Below the pieces are notes generated by a model, which saw only the letters and a program-made list of their open reading frames with translations, did no database searches and was not told where the DNA came from. From positions 1 to 7,834 of the forward strand of contig JAUWNP010000209.1 of NCBI GenBank assembly GCA_030612585.1: a DNA stretch of 7,834 nucleotides, in the 5' to 3' direction. Shown one piece after another: positions 1 to 5,768 of the stretch; position 1 is the first letter of the stretch, and each line of letters opens with the position of its first letter. This DNA comes from Anaerolineae bacterium (GTDB taxonomy: Bacteria; Chloroflexota; Anaerolineae; B4-G1). Position numbers and translations under genes: made by a program.

Positions 1-593
1 TCATCCTCGTGGTAGATGCTGTAGACCATCTCAAAGTTCTCAAACTCCGTACCGGCCGGCACCCGCTCAATCTGGCGCGGCACGGCGGCCGAGGTCACGC
101 GGTCAATGGTCGCCTCCCACTTCACCTCGCTGTAGGGCAGGTCTGTCCGTGCCGCCTGCAACTTCTCTGCACTGACGTCGCTCATGAACACGTCGCGCAC
201 CACCAGCCGGGTGGGAGCGTTGGTATACTGGTCGCCCGGCACGCCGAAGACGGGGCAGACGAGGCAGTTGTTGTATGGCTGTTGTTCTGGGGGCAGTTCC
301 TGACCCTGGTCACCTTTCGCCGTCTTGCAGACGTGCACGTGCACCCCCTTGCCAATGCGGAAGTTCTGCACACTGCCTGTCATCTTCTCCGTCAGCGAGC
401 GCATCTTGCCCCGCAAGGAAGAGCCAGGTATATAGGGGCGGTTGGTCAGTGAGTCGCGGATCACAGGGGCATCCACGCCCCCTACTTCCAGCGCCCCGGC
501 TGCCCCGCCGATGTGCAGGCCGGTGACCGCCCTGATGTCGCCAGTGATGAATACGCGCCCGTACAGAGTCACGCGCTTTTCCTGATCAGCCAT
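1..593 (-). CDS. csm3: Csm3, type III-A CRISPR RAMP (Cas7) backbone subunit, C-terminus cut by window edge
   Basis: Csm3 forms the backbone of the Csm effector complex on the crRNA and cuts bound target RNA at 6-nt intervals. The visible 197 codons show the family pattern: a first beta strand, then TGLHIGG (residues 24-30), GGVDAPVIRD (38-47) and the glycine-rich RAMP loop IPGSSLRGKMRS (about 57-68). Aspartate 41 in VDAPVIRD lines up with the catalytic Asp33 of the Streptococcus enzyme, so RNA cleavage should be retained. A cysteine cluster, with one Cys near residue 91 and then CLVCPVFG further on, is also usual for Csm3. The start ATG at 593 has AGGAGG at 601-606, seven bases upstream. It sits 20 bp after csm2 in the same operon. 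Typical length is 210-250 aa, so only a few dozen residues are missing. Confidence 0.95.
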   Translation of the reverse strand, partial: MADQEKRVTLYGRVFITGDIRAVTGLHIGGAAGALEVGGVDAPVIRDSLTNRPYIPGSSLRGKMRSLTEKMTGSVQNFRIGKGVHVHVCKTAKGDQGQELPPEQQPYNNCLVCPVFGVPGDQYTNAPTRLVVRDVFMSDVSAEKLQAARTDLPYSEVKWEATIDRVTSAAVPRQIERVPAGTEFENFEMVYSIYHED

Positions 594-613
594 GATCCTT
601 CCTCCTACTCAAG

Positions 614-1018
614 TCACTTGCCACCGAAAGCGGTGTGATAGGCCAGGATGGCCTCGAAGAAATCTACGAAACGGCCAAACCGCACCCGGTCGTCTCCCAC
701 GTGATCAATGGCCTTGTCCAACACATCAGCCAATGGTTTGACCTCCCTGGTACGTGCGGCCTGATACTTGATTTTGGGCTTCAGCATCAGCAATCGCCGG
801 TAGGAAGCAGCCTTCTGGACCTCTCCCGTCCAGTTCATCTGGATTTGCCGCACTGTGCCGAAGATGTTGCGTATCTGCGACTTGGTCAAGGTTCCACTCA
901 ACACCTGGCCGATTTTCTCGGCCTCCTCCACCAGCAACTTCGGCTCATCCTGCGTGATGATGGTGTGAATCTGACCGTCCGTGACGCTGAGACGCACGCT
1001 TCCCCTCTGTTTGCTCAT
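614..1018 (-). CDS. csm2: Csm2, small subunit of the type III-A CRISPR complex
   Basis: This 134-residue protein is the small helical (Cas11-like) subunit. In the Csm complex, copies of it stack along the crRNA-target duplex opposite Csm3. The identification rests on length, on the position between csm1 and csm3, and on family-like sequence: LVEEAEKIGQVL, then LTKSQIRNIFGTVRQIQ, a central stretch LMLKPKIKYQAAR and a C-terminal FVDFFEAILAYHTAFGG. It is basic and almost all helical, with no catalytic residues expected. The ATG at 1018 is preceded by AGGAGG (1027-1032, 8-base spacing). That Shine-Dalgarno lies inside the last codons of csm1, and the csm1 stop is only 3 bp away, so translation of the two is probably coupled. 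Stop codon is TGA. Confidence 0.93.
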   Translation of the reverse strand: MSKQRGSVRLSVTDGQIHTIITQDEPKLLVEEAEKIGQVLSGTLTKSQIRNIFGTVRQIQMNWTGEVQKAASYRRLLMLKPKIKYQAARTREVKPLADVLDKAIDHVGDDRVRFGRFVDFFEAILAYHTAFGGK

Positions 1019-1021
1019 TTT

Positions 1022-2905
1022 TCACTCCTCCTTGACTCTCGTCAGATACTCAGCCCAACGCGCTGCCAGGCCCAGATGACTTACGTGTTCCAGGATCCAT
1101 CCCTGCAAGTCAGATATGTCCCTGGTCGCTTGCGATCCCTTCTCATAGCGGCGAGACAGCCGTCCCAGAGTATAGGCTTGCCGCCACATCCAGGGGCCGT
1201 AGTATGCCTGCTCGCCGCTGAGCCCACGACGCCTCGCCCCCTTCCGGCCCTCGACGAAGCGACTGTAGATCATCTGCAACGTGTGCAGCAGGCCACGGGG
1301 CACGTCTTTTCTATTGGCCAATTGCACCAGCGCGTCAGTCCTCTCGCGCACCTCGGTGAAATCATCCCATCCTACGGTCTGGCCGAGGAAGTGCACCGCG
1401 TTCTTCTTGAGCCGCAGGCCCTTCTCGGTACACTCGTGCCTCTTGGCCCCGCCATCCAGCGCCTCGCCCGCCCGCGCCGCCGCCTGATAGAGCGGGAACT
1501 TGCGCCCCTCCAACGTGATTCCGGCGGAGATGTGCAAGAACGGGTTTTCACCCACGTACCGCTCGAAAGCCCCCCTCACCTGCTCGGCCAACAGCGGCAG
1601 CAGATGCCAGGAGCCGACCACGAACAGATCGTCGCCGCCGGCATAGATGACGTAGAGCCGATCTTCGCCCGCGTGCCCCAGCAGCCTGGCCATGTCCGGT
1701 GCCTCGGTCACCTTCCGGCAGAGCACATCCAGGTAACCGGCGAAGAAACGATCCAGGGCTGTGCTCAGCGCAGACGTGGCAGCCATGCTGCGGTGAGGCT
1801 TGTCATCGTAGATCAGCCCGCGCGTCATCACCCGGCCCAGGCTATCCACGTCCATGCGCAGCACCCCTACTCGCTCCAGCGCGCCATCCGCCTCCGCCGC
1901 GTGAGACAGCAACTCGAAGTTACGGATGTTCCCAATCTTGACCTCGCCCCGCTGATCCGGGTACGTCTCATCCCACCACTCCACGTCCTTCTGCGTGACC
2001 CGTGGTGTGGTGTTGGAGAGGAACAGGAAGCCATGCGCGCCGTGATTGATGAAGTCTACGTCGTTGAGGGTGTACTTCGTCTCGCCGGGCGCTGCTTGCT
2101 TATCCCAGTCAGCGAACCGGTAGCACCAGCCAGCAGAGAGTTTGTGCAATAGTCCCTGCCAGCGATCATCCCCTGGCCTCTTGCCACGGCGCAGATACAA
2201 CGCCCGGTCCGGGCGGCCCACCGCTTCCGCCAGTTCGCGGAACGTAGCGCAATCATAACAGGCACGGGGCGCGGTCTCTCCCGGCTCAAGTTCGCCGGCG
2301 TCCACCAGCAAGAGGCTTTCGTCCTTGAGTTCCTCGATGCTCAGTTCGGCCTGGCAGACGGCGCAGAAGCGAGCCCGCTCGCCTCCGCTACCACGGGGCT
2401 CGAACATCTCCTGCCACCCGCCTGGCCCGTTGGCGATCTCAGCGAAGCGCCGCGCCTTCTGCCGGGCTACGGCACGTTGGAGTGCTAGCGAGTGCTCCGT
2501 GCCGAACTCAGCCGTGCCCACCGCTCCAGCAGGTATCTCGACGTCGGCCAGGCACAGTGCGATGTCACCTTCATAAGCAGCCAGCAGTGCCCGGTTGACA
2601 TCTTCGTTCACCTCGCTCAGGACATCTTGTGTGCTCTCGCCTGCCGGCGCTAGCAACATGAAGTTTCCGCCAGCGGCGTAGATGACGTTGGCCTGACTCA
2701 GTCCAAGTTGGTGCACCAACCGCCGCACGACCGTATCACCCAGGAACTGGATGAAGAGCGAGCGCCCACGTAGCCCCTTAGCCGCCCCCTTGGACGTGAT
2801 GGTGTAGATCATGCGTTGGATACCGGGGATGTCTCCTCCGACCAGAGTAAAGCCCTCGGCTGGCCCCTCCTCCACACCGCCGGAAGCGAAGGCCAAGGCA
2901 GTCAC
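1022..2905 (-). CDS. csm1: Cas10/Csm1, palm-cyclase part (C-terminal fragment downstream of an in-frame TAG)
   Basis: Large subunit of the type III-A effector; its second palm domain makes cyclic oligoadenylates when target RNA is bound. Counting from the GTG at 2905 (627 codons), the order is: first palm domain with LVGGDIPGIQRMIYTITSKGA (about 21-41) and the degenerate motif AAGGNFMLL (77-85); a zinc ribbon with Cys181, Cys184, Cys216 and Cys219; second palm with MDVDSLG (351-357) and the intact GGDD at 423-426 (YAGGDDLFVV); then the helical C-terminal domain. The family normally starts 150-250 residues earlier, and that missing part is encoded in the same frame directly upstream (2912-3397), separated by one TAG codon. 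The GTG is the first possible start after that stop, but AGAAGG is only two bases from it, a poor Shine-Dalgarno spacing. This start is therefore doubtful, and expression would need reinitiation or readthrough. TGA stop; csm2 follows after 3 bp. Confidence 0.9.
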   Translation of the reverse strand: MTALAFASGGVEEGPAEGFTLVGGDIPGIQRMIYTITSKGAAKGLRGRSLFIQFLGDTVVRRLVHQLGLSQANVIYAAGGNFMLLAPAGESTQDVLSEVNEDVNRALLAAYEGDIALCLADVEIPAGAVGTAEFGTEHSLALQRAVARQKARRFAEIANGPGGWQEMFEPRGSGGERARFCAVCQAELSIEELKDESLLLVDAGELEPGETAPRACYDCATFRELAEAVGRPDRALYLRRGKRPGDDRWQGLLHKLSAGWCYRFADWDKQAAPGETKYTLNDVDFINHGAHGFLFLSNTTPRVTQKDVEWWDETYPDQRGEVKIGNIRNFELLSHAAEADGALERVGVLRMDVDSLGRVMTRGLIYDDKPHRSMAATSALSTALDRFFAGYLDVLCRKVTEAPDMARLLGHAGEDRLYVIYAGGDDLFVVGSWHLLPLLAEQVRGAFERYVGENPFLHISAGITLEGRKFPLYQAAARAGEALDGGAKRHECTEKGLRLKKNAVHFLGQTVGWDDFTEVRERTDALVQLANRKDVPRGLLHTLQMIYSRFVEGRKGARRRGLSGEQAYYGPWMWRQAYTLGRLSRRYEKGSQATRDISDLQGWILEHVSHLGLAARWAEYLTRVKEE

Positions 2906-2911
2906 CGCCTT

Positions 2912-3397
2912 CTACTGCTGGAACAGGCTCACTCCAGGCTCACCGTAGGTATTGGGCAAGGCCCAGGCAAAACGCTCCATCAGGTGATAGAAAGCGGTAA
3001 AGAAGCGAGAATCGTCTGTTTTGACCGTTCGCTGCAAACTAGCGTACGCCCGCTGAAACCTCTGGCCCACGGACTCTTGGGCCGCCGCAAAGTCGCCCGG
3101 CGGCTCGTGGCGTGAGAACAGCGTTTCCCCTTTCATCTCCAGCGGGGCCGGTTCCAGGTAGGCCCTCCTTGCCTTACGGGGGTCTTCCTGATCCTGCTCT
3201 GGCAGATGCACGCGGCTGAATATGGATATCAACGGGAGGTCGGTCTCGGGCTCAGGCCAGGCTGTGCCCAATAATTTCTCGAACGGCTCGACCCGCACCA
3301 AGTCTCCAGATTCTGGCAGACTCATGGACTCTATACCAGTCACCTGGCGCATCAGGTGCAAGCCATAGGCAATCAAATAATCATGTGTGCTGCGCAA
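2912..3397 (-). pseudogene. csm1: Cas10/Csm1 N-terminal fragment ending at an in-frame amber codon; no HD motif
   Basis: About 161 residues in the same frame as the palm fragment (the two starts differ by a multiple of three). The segment PLISIFSRVHL and the end YHLMERFAWALPNTYGEPGVSLFQQ match the linker between the HD and palm domains of Csm1, where family members read about ...VSLFDHsrTTAALA. Here the frame reads VSLFQQ-stop-KAVTALAFA, so the homology continues across the TAG at 2912-2914. The N-terminus has no HDxGK-type HD nuclease motif and none of the usual second HD helices; its first 20 residues resemble nothing I know. A strong AAGGAGG (3406-3412) fixes the start: the two GTG codons at 3404-3406 and 3401-3403 overlap or crowd it, while TTG at 3395-3397 is 8 bases away. 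It is either one broken cas10 or a split gene whose halves assemble; a nonsense mutation is the simpler reading. Confidence 0.75.
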
Positions 3398-3405
3398 TAC
3401 CACCA

Positions 3406-3412
3406 CCTCCTT
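3406..3412 (-). promoter_or_regulatory. Shine-Dalgarno deciding a TTG start for the csm1 N-terminal fragment
   Basis: AAGGAGG is a full match to the 16S anti-SD. It places the start at TTG 3395-3397 (8 nt) rather than at the overlapping GTG codons. Because this is a strong, normal initiation site, the short cas10 N-terminus appears to be a real translation start and not merely the edge of a longer frame. Confidence 0.7.
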
Positions 3413-3623
3413 CGCTCAACCACAGACGTCAAAGCACACGCCATCAACTCCGACGCCTTTTGACGATTCGCTCGTAGCAGCAGACGAAACAGCGTACCAC
3501 CTCCCTTCAGCCACACTACAGCGAATTGGGAAAATCAACGAATTCTTTTCCACTCAGCCATCCGTTTTATTCTAAATCCGTTGTTGTGTTCCACAGCAAC
3601 CACTTTCCGAGAACTCTCCCAAC

Positions 3624-3671
3624 AAGCGCCGCCCGACGACACATACACACGTGTCAATGGCGGCGCTTTTT
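3624..3671 (+). terminator. Strong stem-loop with T run, reading on the plus strand
   Basis: Arms aagcgccgcc (3624-3633) and ggcggcgctt (3659-3668) pair over 10 bp, and the T run 3667-3671 follows. The 25-base loop contains a second small stem, gacac/gtgtc. This is a standard intrinsic terminator shape on the plus strand, yet no plus-strand gene lies to its left, where the csm genes are antisense. On the minus strand the stem is the same but is followed by TTGTTGGG, a poorer tract, so it may end hemW transcription only weakly. Confidence 0.65.
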
Positions 3672-3779
3672 GCGTTAATCTCCCTCCGATTTCTGCGGTG
3701 CTATCCAGGCCTGCGTTTATCTTTCGTTAGTATAGCCCAAACCTCTCTGAAGGTCAAACGTACGTTCACGTGGAAACCA

Positions 3780-3813
3780 AGAAACCGGGTTTTTTCTGGA
3801 AAACCCGGTTTCT
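3780..3813. repeat. Perfect 14-bp palindrome behind hemW (dispersed-repeat type or terminator)
   Basis: Arms 3780-3793 (agaaaccgggtttt) and 3800-3813 (its exact reverse complement) are separated by the 6-base loop ttctgg. It starts 28 bp after the hemW stop codon, so it could act as that gene's terminator or mRNA-end stabiliser. No separate T run follows on either strand, although the stem itself carries four T. Related 'gaaaccgggttt' palindromes are, from memory, dispersed in some bacterial genomes, so a REP-like element is the alternative. Confidence 0.6.
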
Positions 3814-3841
3814 GCTCTACCCCCACCCAACACCAACTCCG

Positions 3842-5170
3842 CTACACGAAGCGTGCAAACACCCGGTTCCCCAACAGCCGCCCCCGCGCCGTCAGCCGGG
3901 CCAGGCTCCCGTCCCACTCCAAAAGGCCCAGTTCCCGGAGTTCCCCCAGTTCCTTCCCAAACACCTCCTCCAGCGCCTCCCCGAACCGCGCCTCAAACGA
4001 GCCGGCTCTGACCCCCTCCGCCAGCCGCAGCCCCAGCATCATCGTCTCCCCCATCTCCAGACGGTGGTCAATCACCTCCACCTCTTCGCATAGGACAGGT
4101 TGACAACCTGTCCCACAGGCCGCGACGTACTCCCGTGGGTGGCGCACGTTGGCCCAGCGCTGCCCATCCAGCCAGGAATGTGCCCCCGCCCCCACCCCCA
4201 ACCACGGCTCGTTGCGCCAATAGACCAAATTATGGCGGCACACAAACGGGCTGACGTGCTCACTGAGTGCCTCAAGTTTCAGGTTCCAGATCCCAGGCCC
4301 AGGCCCAGGCCCAGGCCACCATCTTCGCAATTCACCATTCGTCATTCGCAATTCGTCATTCGCAATTCGCAATTCGCCATTCGTCATTCGCCATTCATCA
4401 TTCATCCTGGCCCAATTGGAGATCTCGTAGTGAAAGAACCCTGCCCCCGCCAGCACCTCCTCCGCCAGTTCGTACATCTCCGCCGCCAGGTCCTCGTCGG
4501 GTGCTGGCAACTCGCCGCTGGATATGCGGTTCTCCAGCGGTGTGCCCTGCTCAACACTCAGGCCATAAAGCGACAGATGCTCCGGCGAAAGCCGGAGCGC
4601 CGCCTCCAGTGTCTCCCGCCAGCGGGCCAGCGTCTGGGCCGGCAGGCCGAAGATGAGGTCGAGGTTGAGATTGGCGAACCTCACCTCCCGCGCCCACCCC
4701 ACCGCCTCGACCGCCTGCGCCCAGGTGTGGATGCGGCCCAGGAGGCGGAGTTCGTCCTCGTGGGCCGACTGCACCCCCAGGCTGAGCCGGTTCACACCCA
4801 GTTCCCGCAGGCCGCGCAGATACCCCGGCGTCACCGTGCCCGGATTGGCCTCCAGCGTGATTTCGGCGGAATCTGGAACGCGAAACGTGAGACGTGAGAC
4901 GTGAAGAAGTTCCGCCAGGAGGTCAAGCGGCAAGAGCGAAGGGGTGCCGCCGCCGAAGTAGATCGTCGGCACAGTCAGGCGTCCCCACCGCTCGCCGGCC
5001 GCCTCGACCTCCCGGCACACTGCCGCCACGTAGTCCAGCACCAGTTCCTCCAGTCCAGCGTAGGTGTTGAAGTCACAATAGGCACACCTCATCCGGCAGA
5101 ATGGAACATGCACATACAGTGCCACGTGGGATGATTTGATATTTGAGATTAGAGATTGGTCATTTGTCAT
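3842..5170 (-). CDS. hemW: HemW-like radical SAM protein (HemN family), with repeat-derived in-frame insertions
   Basis: Radical SAM protein of the HemN/HemW family. HemW members bind heme and are thought to act as heme chaperones; many are annotated as oxygen-independent coproporphyrinogen III oxidase. Seen here: LYVHVPFC followed by the 4Fe-4S motif CxxxCxxC (Cys25, 29, 32) and YCDF; FGGGTPSLL; ITLEANPG; GVNRLSLGVQS; NLDLIFGLPAQT; HLSLYGLSVEQGTPL; FHYEISNWA; CRHNLVYW; LGVGAGAHSW; and the C-terminal HemN domain. At 442 aa it is longer than the usual 370-400. The excess lies mainly between EISNWA and CRHNLVYW (about residues 253-312), where heptamer and hexamer repeats encode low-complexity residues, plus a GTGCQPV insertion near residues 352-358. 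The first 14 residues are also repeat-derived; a GTG at 5123-5125 (Val16), just before the first conserved strand, is an alternative start without a Shine-Dalgarno. TAG stop. Confidence 0.88.
   Translation of the reverse strand: MTNDQSLISNIKSSHVALYVHVPFCRMRCAYCDFNTYAGLEELVLDYVAAVCREVEAAGERWGRLTVPTIYFGGGTPSLLPLDLLAELLHVSRLTFRVPDSAEITLEANPGTVTPGYLRGLRELGVNRLSLGVQSAHEDELRLLGRIHTWAQAVEAVGWAREVRFANLNLDLIFGLPAQTLARWRETLEAALRLSPEHLSLYGLSVEQGTPLENRISSGELPAPDEDLAAEMYELAEEVLAGAGFFHYEISNWARMNDEWRMTNGELRIANDELRMTNGELRRWWPGPGPGPGIWNLKLEALSEHVSPFVCRHNLVYWRNEPWLGVGAGAHSWLDGQRWANVRHPREYVAACGTGCQPVLCEEVEVIDHRLEMGETMMLGLRLAEGVRAGSFEARFGEALEEVFGKELGELRELGLLEWDGSLARLTARGRLLGNRVFARFV
4093..4113. repeat. 10+1+10 palindrome embedded in hemW
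   Basis: ggacaggttg and caacctgtcc are exact reverse complements around a single central base. On the hemW strand this reads as GT-GCQPV-L, a segment with no counterpart in the family pattern between REYVAAC and the following EVIDHRLEMGE. The sequence resembles a dispersed palindromic repeat whose GCQPV-type translation I recall from other genomes; that recollection is not checked. Confidence 0.7.
4269..4289 (-). repeat. Three heptamers of the ctggaac/ctgaaac type inside hemW
   Basis: On the minus strand the units are ctggaac (4283-4289), ctgaaac (4276-4282) and ttgaggc (4269-4275). They follow directly after atct- and encode WNLKLE within the inserted segment. The same family appears on the opposite strand at 4873-4907. 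Confidence 0.5.
4292..4315. repeat. (cccagg)x4 hexamer repeat in hemW
   Basis: Four exact tandem copies, read on the minus strand as alternating Pro-Gly (about residues 286-293). The stretch belongs to the extra loop of this HemW, between the heptamer array and the conserved CRHNLVYW. Confidence 0.85.
4324..4407. repeat. Heptamer array, 12 units, inside hemW
   Basis: Twelve consecutive 7-base units of the form ttcgcaa, ttcgtca, ttcgcca, ttcatca, ttcacca. Total length is 84 bp, exactly 28 codons, so the hemW frame survives. It encodes about residues 255-282, a repeating MTNGELR / IANDELR pattern. Units are not identical, so the array has diverged since expansion. The unit consensus on the hemW strand (atgacga/attgcga) resembles the ATGACAA units at the start of the same gene. 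Confidence 0.95.
4873..4907 (+). repeat. Heptamer tract ctggaac-gcgaaac-(gtgagac)2-gtgaaga in hemW
   Basis: Five 7-base units run on the plus strand, preceded by at, just like the minus-strand tract ending at 4289 (both begin atctggaac). In hemW it covers about residues 88-99 (VSRLTFRVPDS), just before the conserved EITLEANPG, apparently without changing the length of the protein much. Confidence 0.7.
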
Positions 5171-5191
5171 TTGTCATTTGTCATTGGTCAT
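5129..5191 (-). repeat. Heptamer array forming the 5' end of hemW, ATG in five units
   Basis: Nine 7-base units on the minus strand: ATGACCA, ATGACAA three times, ATGACCA, ATCTCTA, ATCTCAA, ATATCAA, ATCATCC. Only the ATG of unit 4 (5168-5170) opens the hemW frame. Unit 2 (ATG 5182-5184) lies 9 bases from the GGAGGG at 5194-5199 and encodes five residues, ending in a TGA that overlaps the hemW ATG as ATGA. Units 1 and 3 are similar five-residue frames, and unit 5 stops after four codons. Confidence 0.9.
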
Positions 5192-5193
5192 TT

Positions 5194-5199
5194 CCCTCC
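5194..5199 (-). promoter_or_regulatory. Shine-Dalgarno upstream of the hemW heptamer array
   Basis: GGAGGG lies 2 bases before the unit-1 ATG, 9 before the unit-2 ATG and 23 before the in-frame hemW ATG. Ribosomes would therefore most naturally start on the unit-2 mini-frame and reach hemW by the ATGA overlap. Confidence 0.55.
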
Positions 5200-5234
5200 A
5201 ATGTATCATACTCCGGCCAACCCGTCAACTTCAA
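5200..5234 (-). promoter_or_regulatory. Possible hemW promoter
   Basis: Two overlapping sigma70-like pairs on the minus strand: TTGAAG (5229-5234), 18 bp, TATGAT (5205-5210); or TTGACG (5223-5228), 17 bp, TACATT (5200-5205). Either would start the transcript at or within a few bases of the Shine-Dalgarno, giving a very short leader. Matches are moderate. Confidence 0.35.
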
Positions 5235-5258
5235 AGGGCGACAATGACGTATCTGAAG

Positions 5259-5359
5259 ACCATCATTCTGAGCAGGCAGAAGGCCGTCATTCTGAGCGTA
5301 GCGAAGAATCTCCTTTATACACAGACCGAGACCCTTCGACTTCGCTCAGGGTGACGTAG
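5259..5359. repeat. Compound dispersed repeat, copy A (two 24-bp units plus 53-bp tail)
   Basis: Two 24-bp units (5259-5282, catcattctgagcaggcaga type; 5283-5306, cattctgagcgtagcgaag type) are followed by a 53-bp tail, 5307-5359, ending cccttcgacttcgctcaggg-tgacgtag. The tail is base-for-base identical to that at 5534-5586. Open frames across it are repeat translations, not genes. Confidence 0.9.
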
Positions 5360-5413
5360 ATGGTCGTTTGGCAGCGCGACTTTCGTATGTCCGCAAAAGT
5401 TACTTGGCAACAG

Positions 5414-5586
5414 GCCATCATTCTGAGCAGGCAGAAGACCGTCATTCTGAGCAGGCAGAAGGCCATCATTCTGAGCAGGCAGAAGGCCATCATTCTGAGC
5501 AGGCAGAAGACCGTCATTCTGAGCGTAGCGAAGAATCTCCTTTATACACAGACCGAGACCCTTCGACTTCGCTCAGGGTGACGTAG
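5414..5586. repeat. Compound dispersed repeat, copy B (five 24-bp units plus 53-bp tail)
   Basis: Units at 5414-5437, 5438-5461, 5462-5485, 5486-5509 and 5510-5533, then the tail 5534-5586. The first four are the 'agcaggcagaag' variant and differ only at gccat versus accgt; the fifth is the 'agcgtagcgaag' variant. Compared with copy A there are three extra units. The 24-bp period (8 codons) leaves frames open on both strands by chance. A 54-bp unique stretch separates the two copies. Confidence 0.92.
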
Positions 5587-5645
5587 CAAGTTTTGCGCTA
5601 CTGCGAAAAATGCACTGCCTCGTCTCTGCCGAGCCAGGGGGGCCA

Positions 5646-5680
5646 CTAACGGCTGACTGCTAACGGCTAACGGCTAAATC
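5646..5680 (+). repeat. Heptamer tract (ctaacgg-type), five units
   Basis: Units ctaacgg, ctgactg, ctaacgg, ctaacgg, ctaaatc. It ends 6 bp before the -35 of the promoter at 5687, so it sits in the place where activators or UP-elements usually act. Confidence 0.75.
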
Positions 5681-5686
5681 AGGCGC

Positions 5687-5715
5687 TGGACAAACTGGCC
5701 TCTTGGTGGCATAAT
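5687..5715 (+). promoter_or_regulatory. Sigma70-like promoter of the FAD dehydrogenase gene
   Basis: TGGACA (5687-5692) and CATAAT (5710-5715) each match consensus at five of six positions with an ideal 17-bp spacer. The start point would fall near 5722, giving a leader of about 45 bases before the ATG at 5769. Confidence 0.6.
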
Positions 5716-5768
5716 CAGTCTCTGATCAATCTCACCAGGACTAAGACCTATTACACCGGAGCGTGACG

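Larger units (their letters stand above)
3413..3841. other. Intergenic region between hemW and the csm operon; leader of the csm transcript
   Basis: No credible gene on either strand. On the minus strand it must hold the csm promoter. The only -10-like hexamer I noted is TAGAAT (3569-3574), with no good -35, so this is weak. A second GGGAGGTGG (about 3500-3508) precedes a 45-codon open minus frame that ends in TGA just inside the csm1 fragment; that frame shows no recognisable domain and no HD motif. The plus-strand stem-loop at 3624-3671 and the palindrome at 3780-3813 are listed separately. Confidence 0.5.

Noticed and set aside
635..2152. Long plus-strand open frame (505 codons) opposite csm2 and csm1
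   Set aside because: It is antisense to two firmly identified genes, has no recognisable domain and no ribosome site; it is the usual shadow frame in GC-rich DNA.
2912..2914. TAG read as pyrrolysine or as a generally reassigned codon
   Set aside because: TAG serves as the ordinary stop for hemW and the transposase in this window, and no PYLIS-like structure or pyl gene is visible; a nonsense mutation or split gene is simpler.
4100..4897. Plus-strand open frame of 265 codons opposite hemW
   Set aside because: Shadow of hemW; its apparent repeats (FAIRHSQF-type) are just the heptamer array read backwards.
5414..5533. Possible CRISPR array from regular 24-bp repeats near a csm operon
   Set aside because: Units are directly adjacent with no spacers, so this is a tandem repeat, not a CRISPR array.
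5360..5586. Open frames with HSEQAEG repeats on both strands
   Set aside because: They are translations of the 24-bp repeat, open because 24 is a multiple of 3; no ribosome site and no non-repeat coding content.
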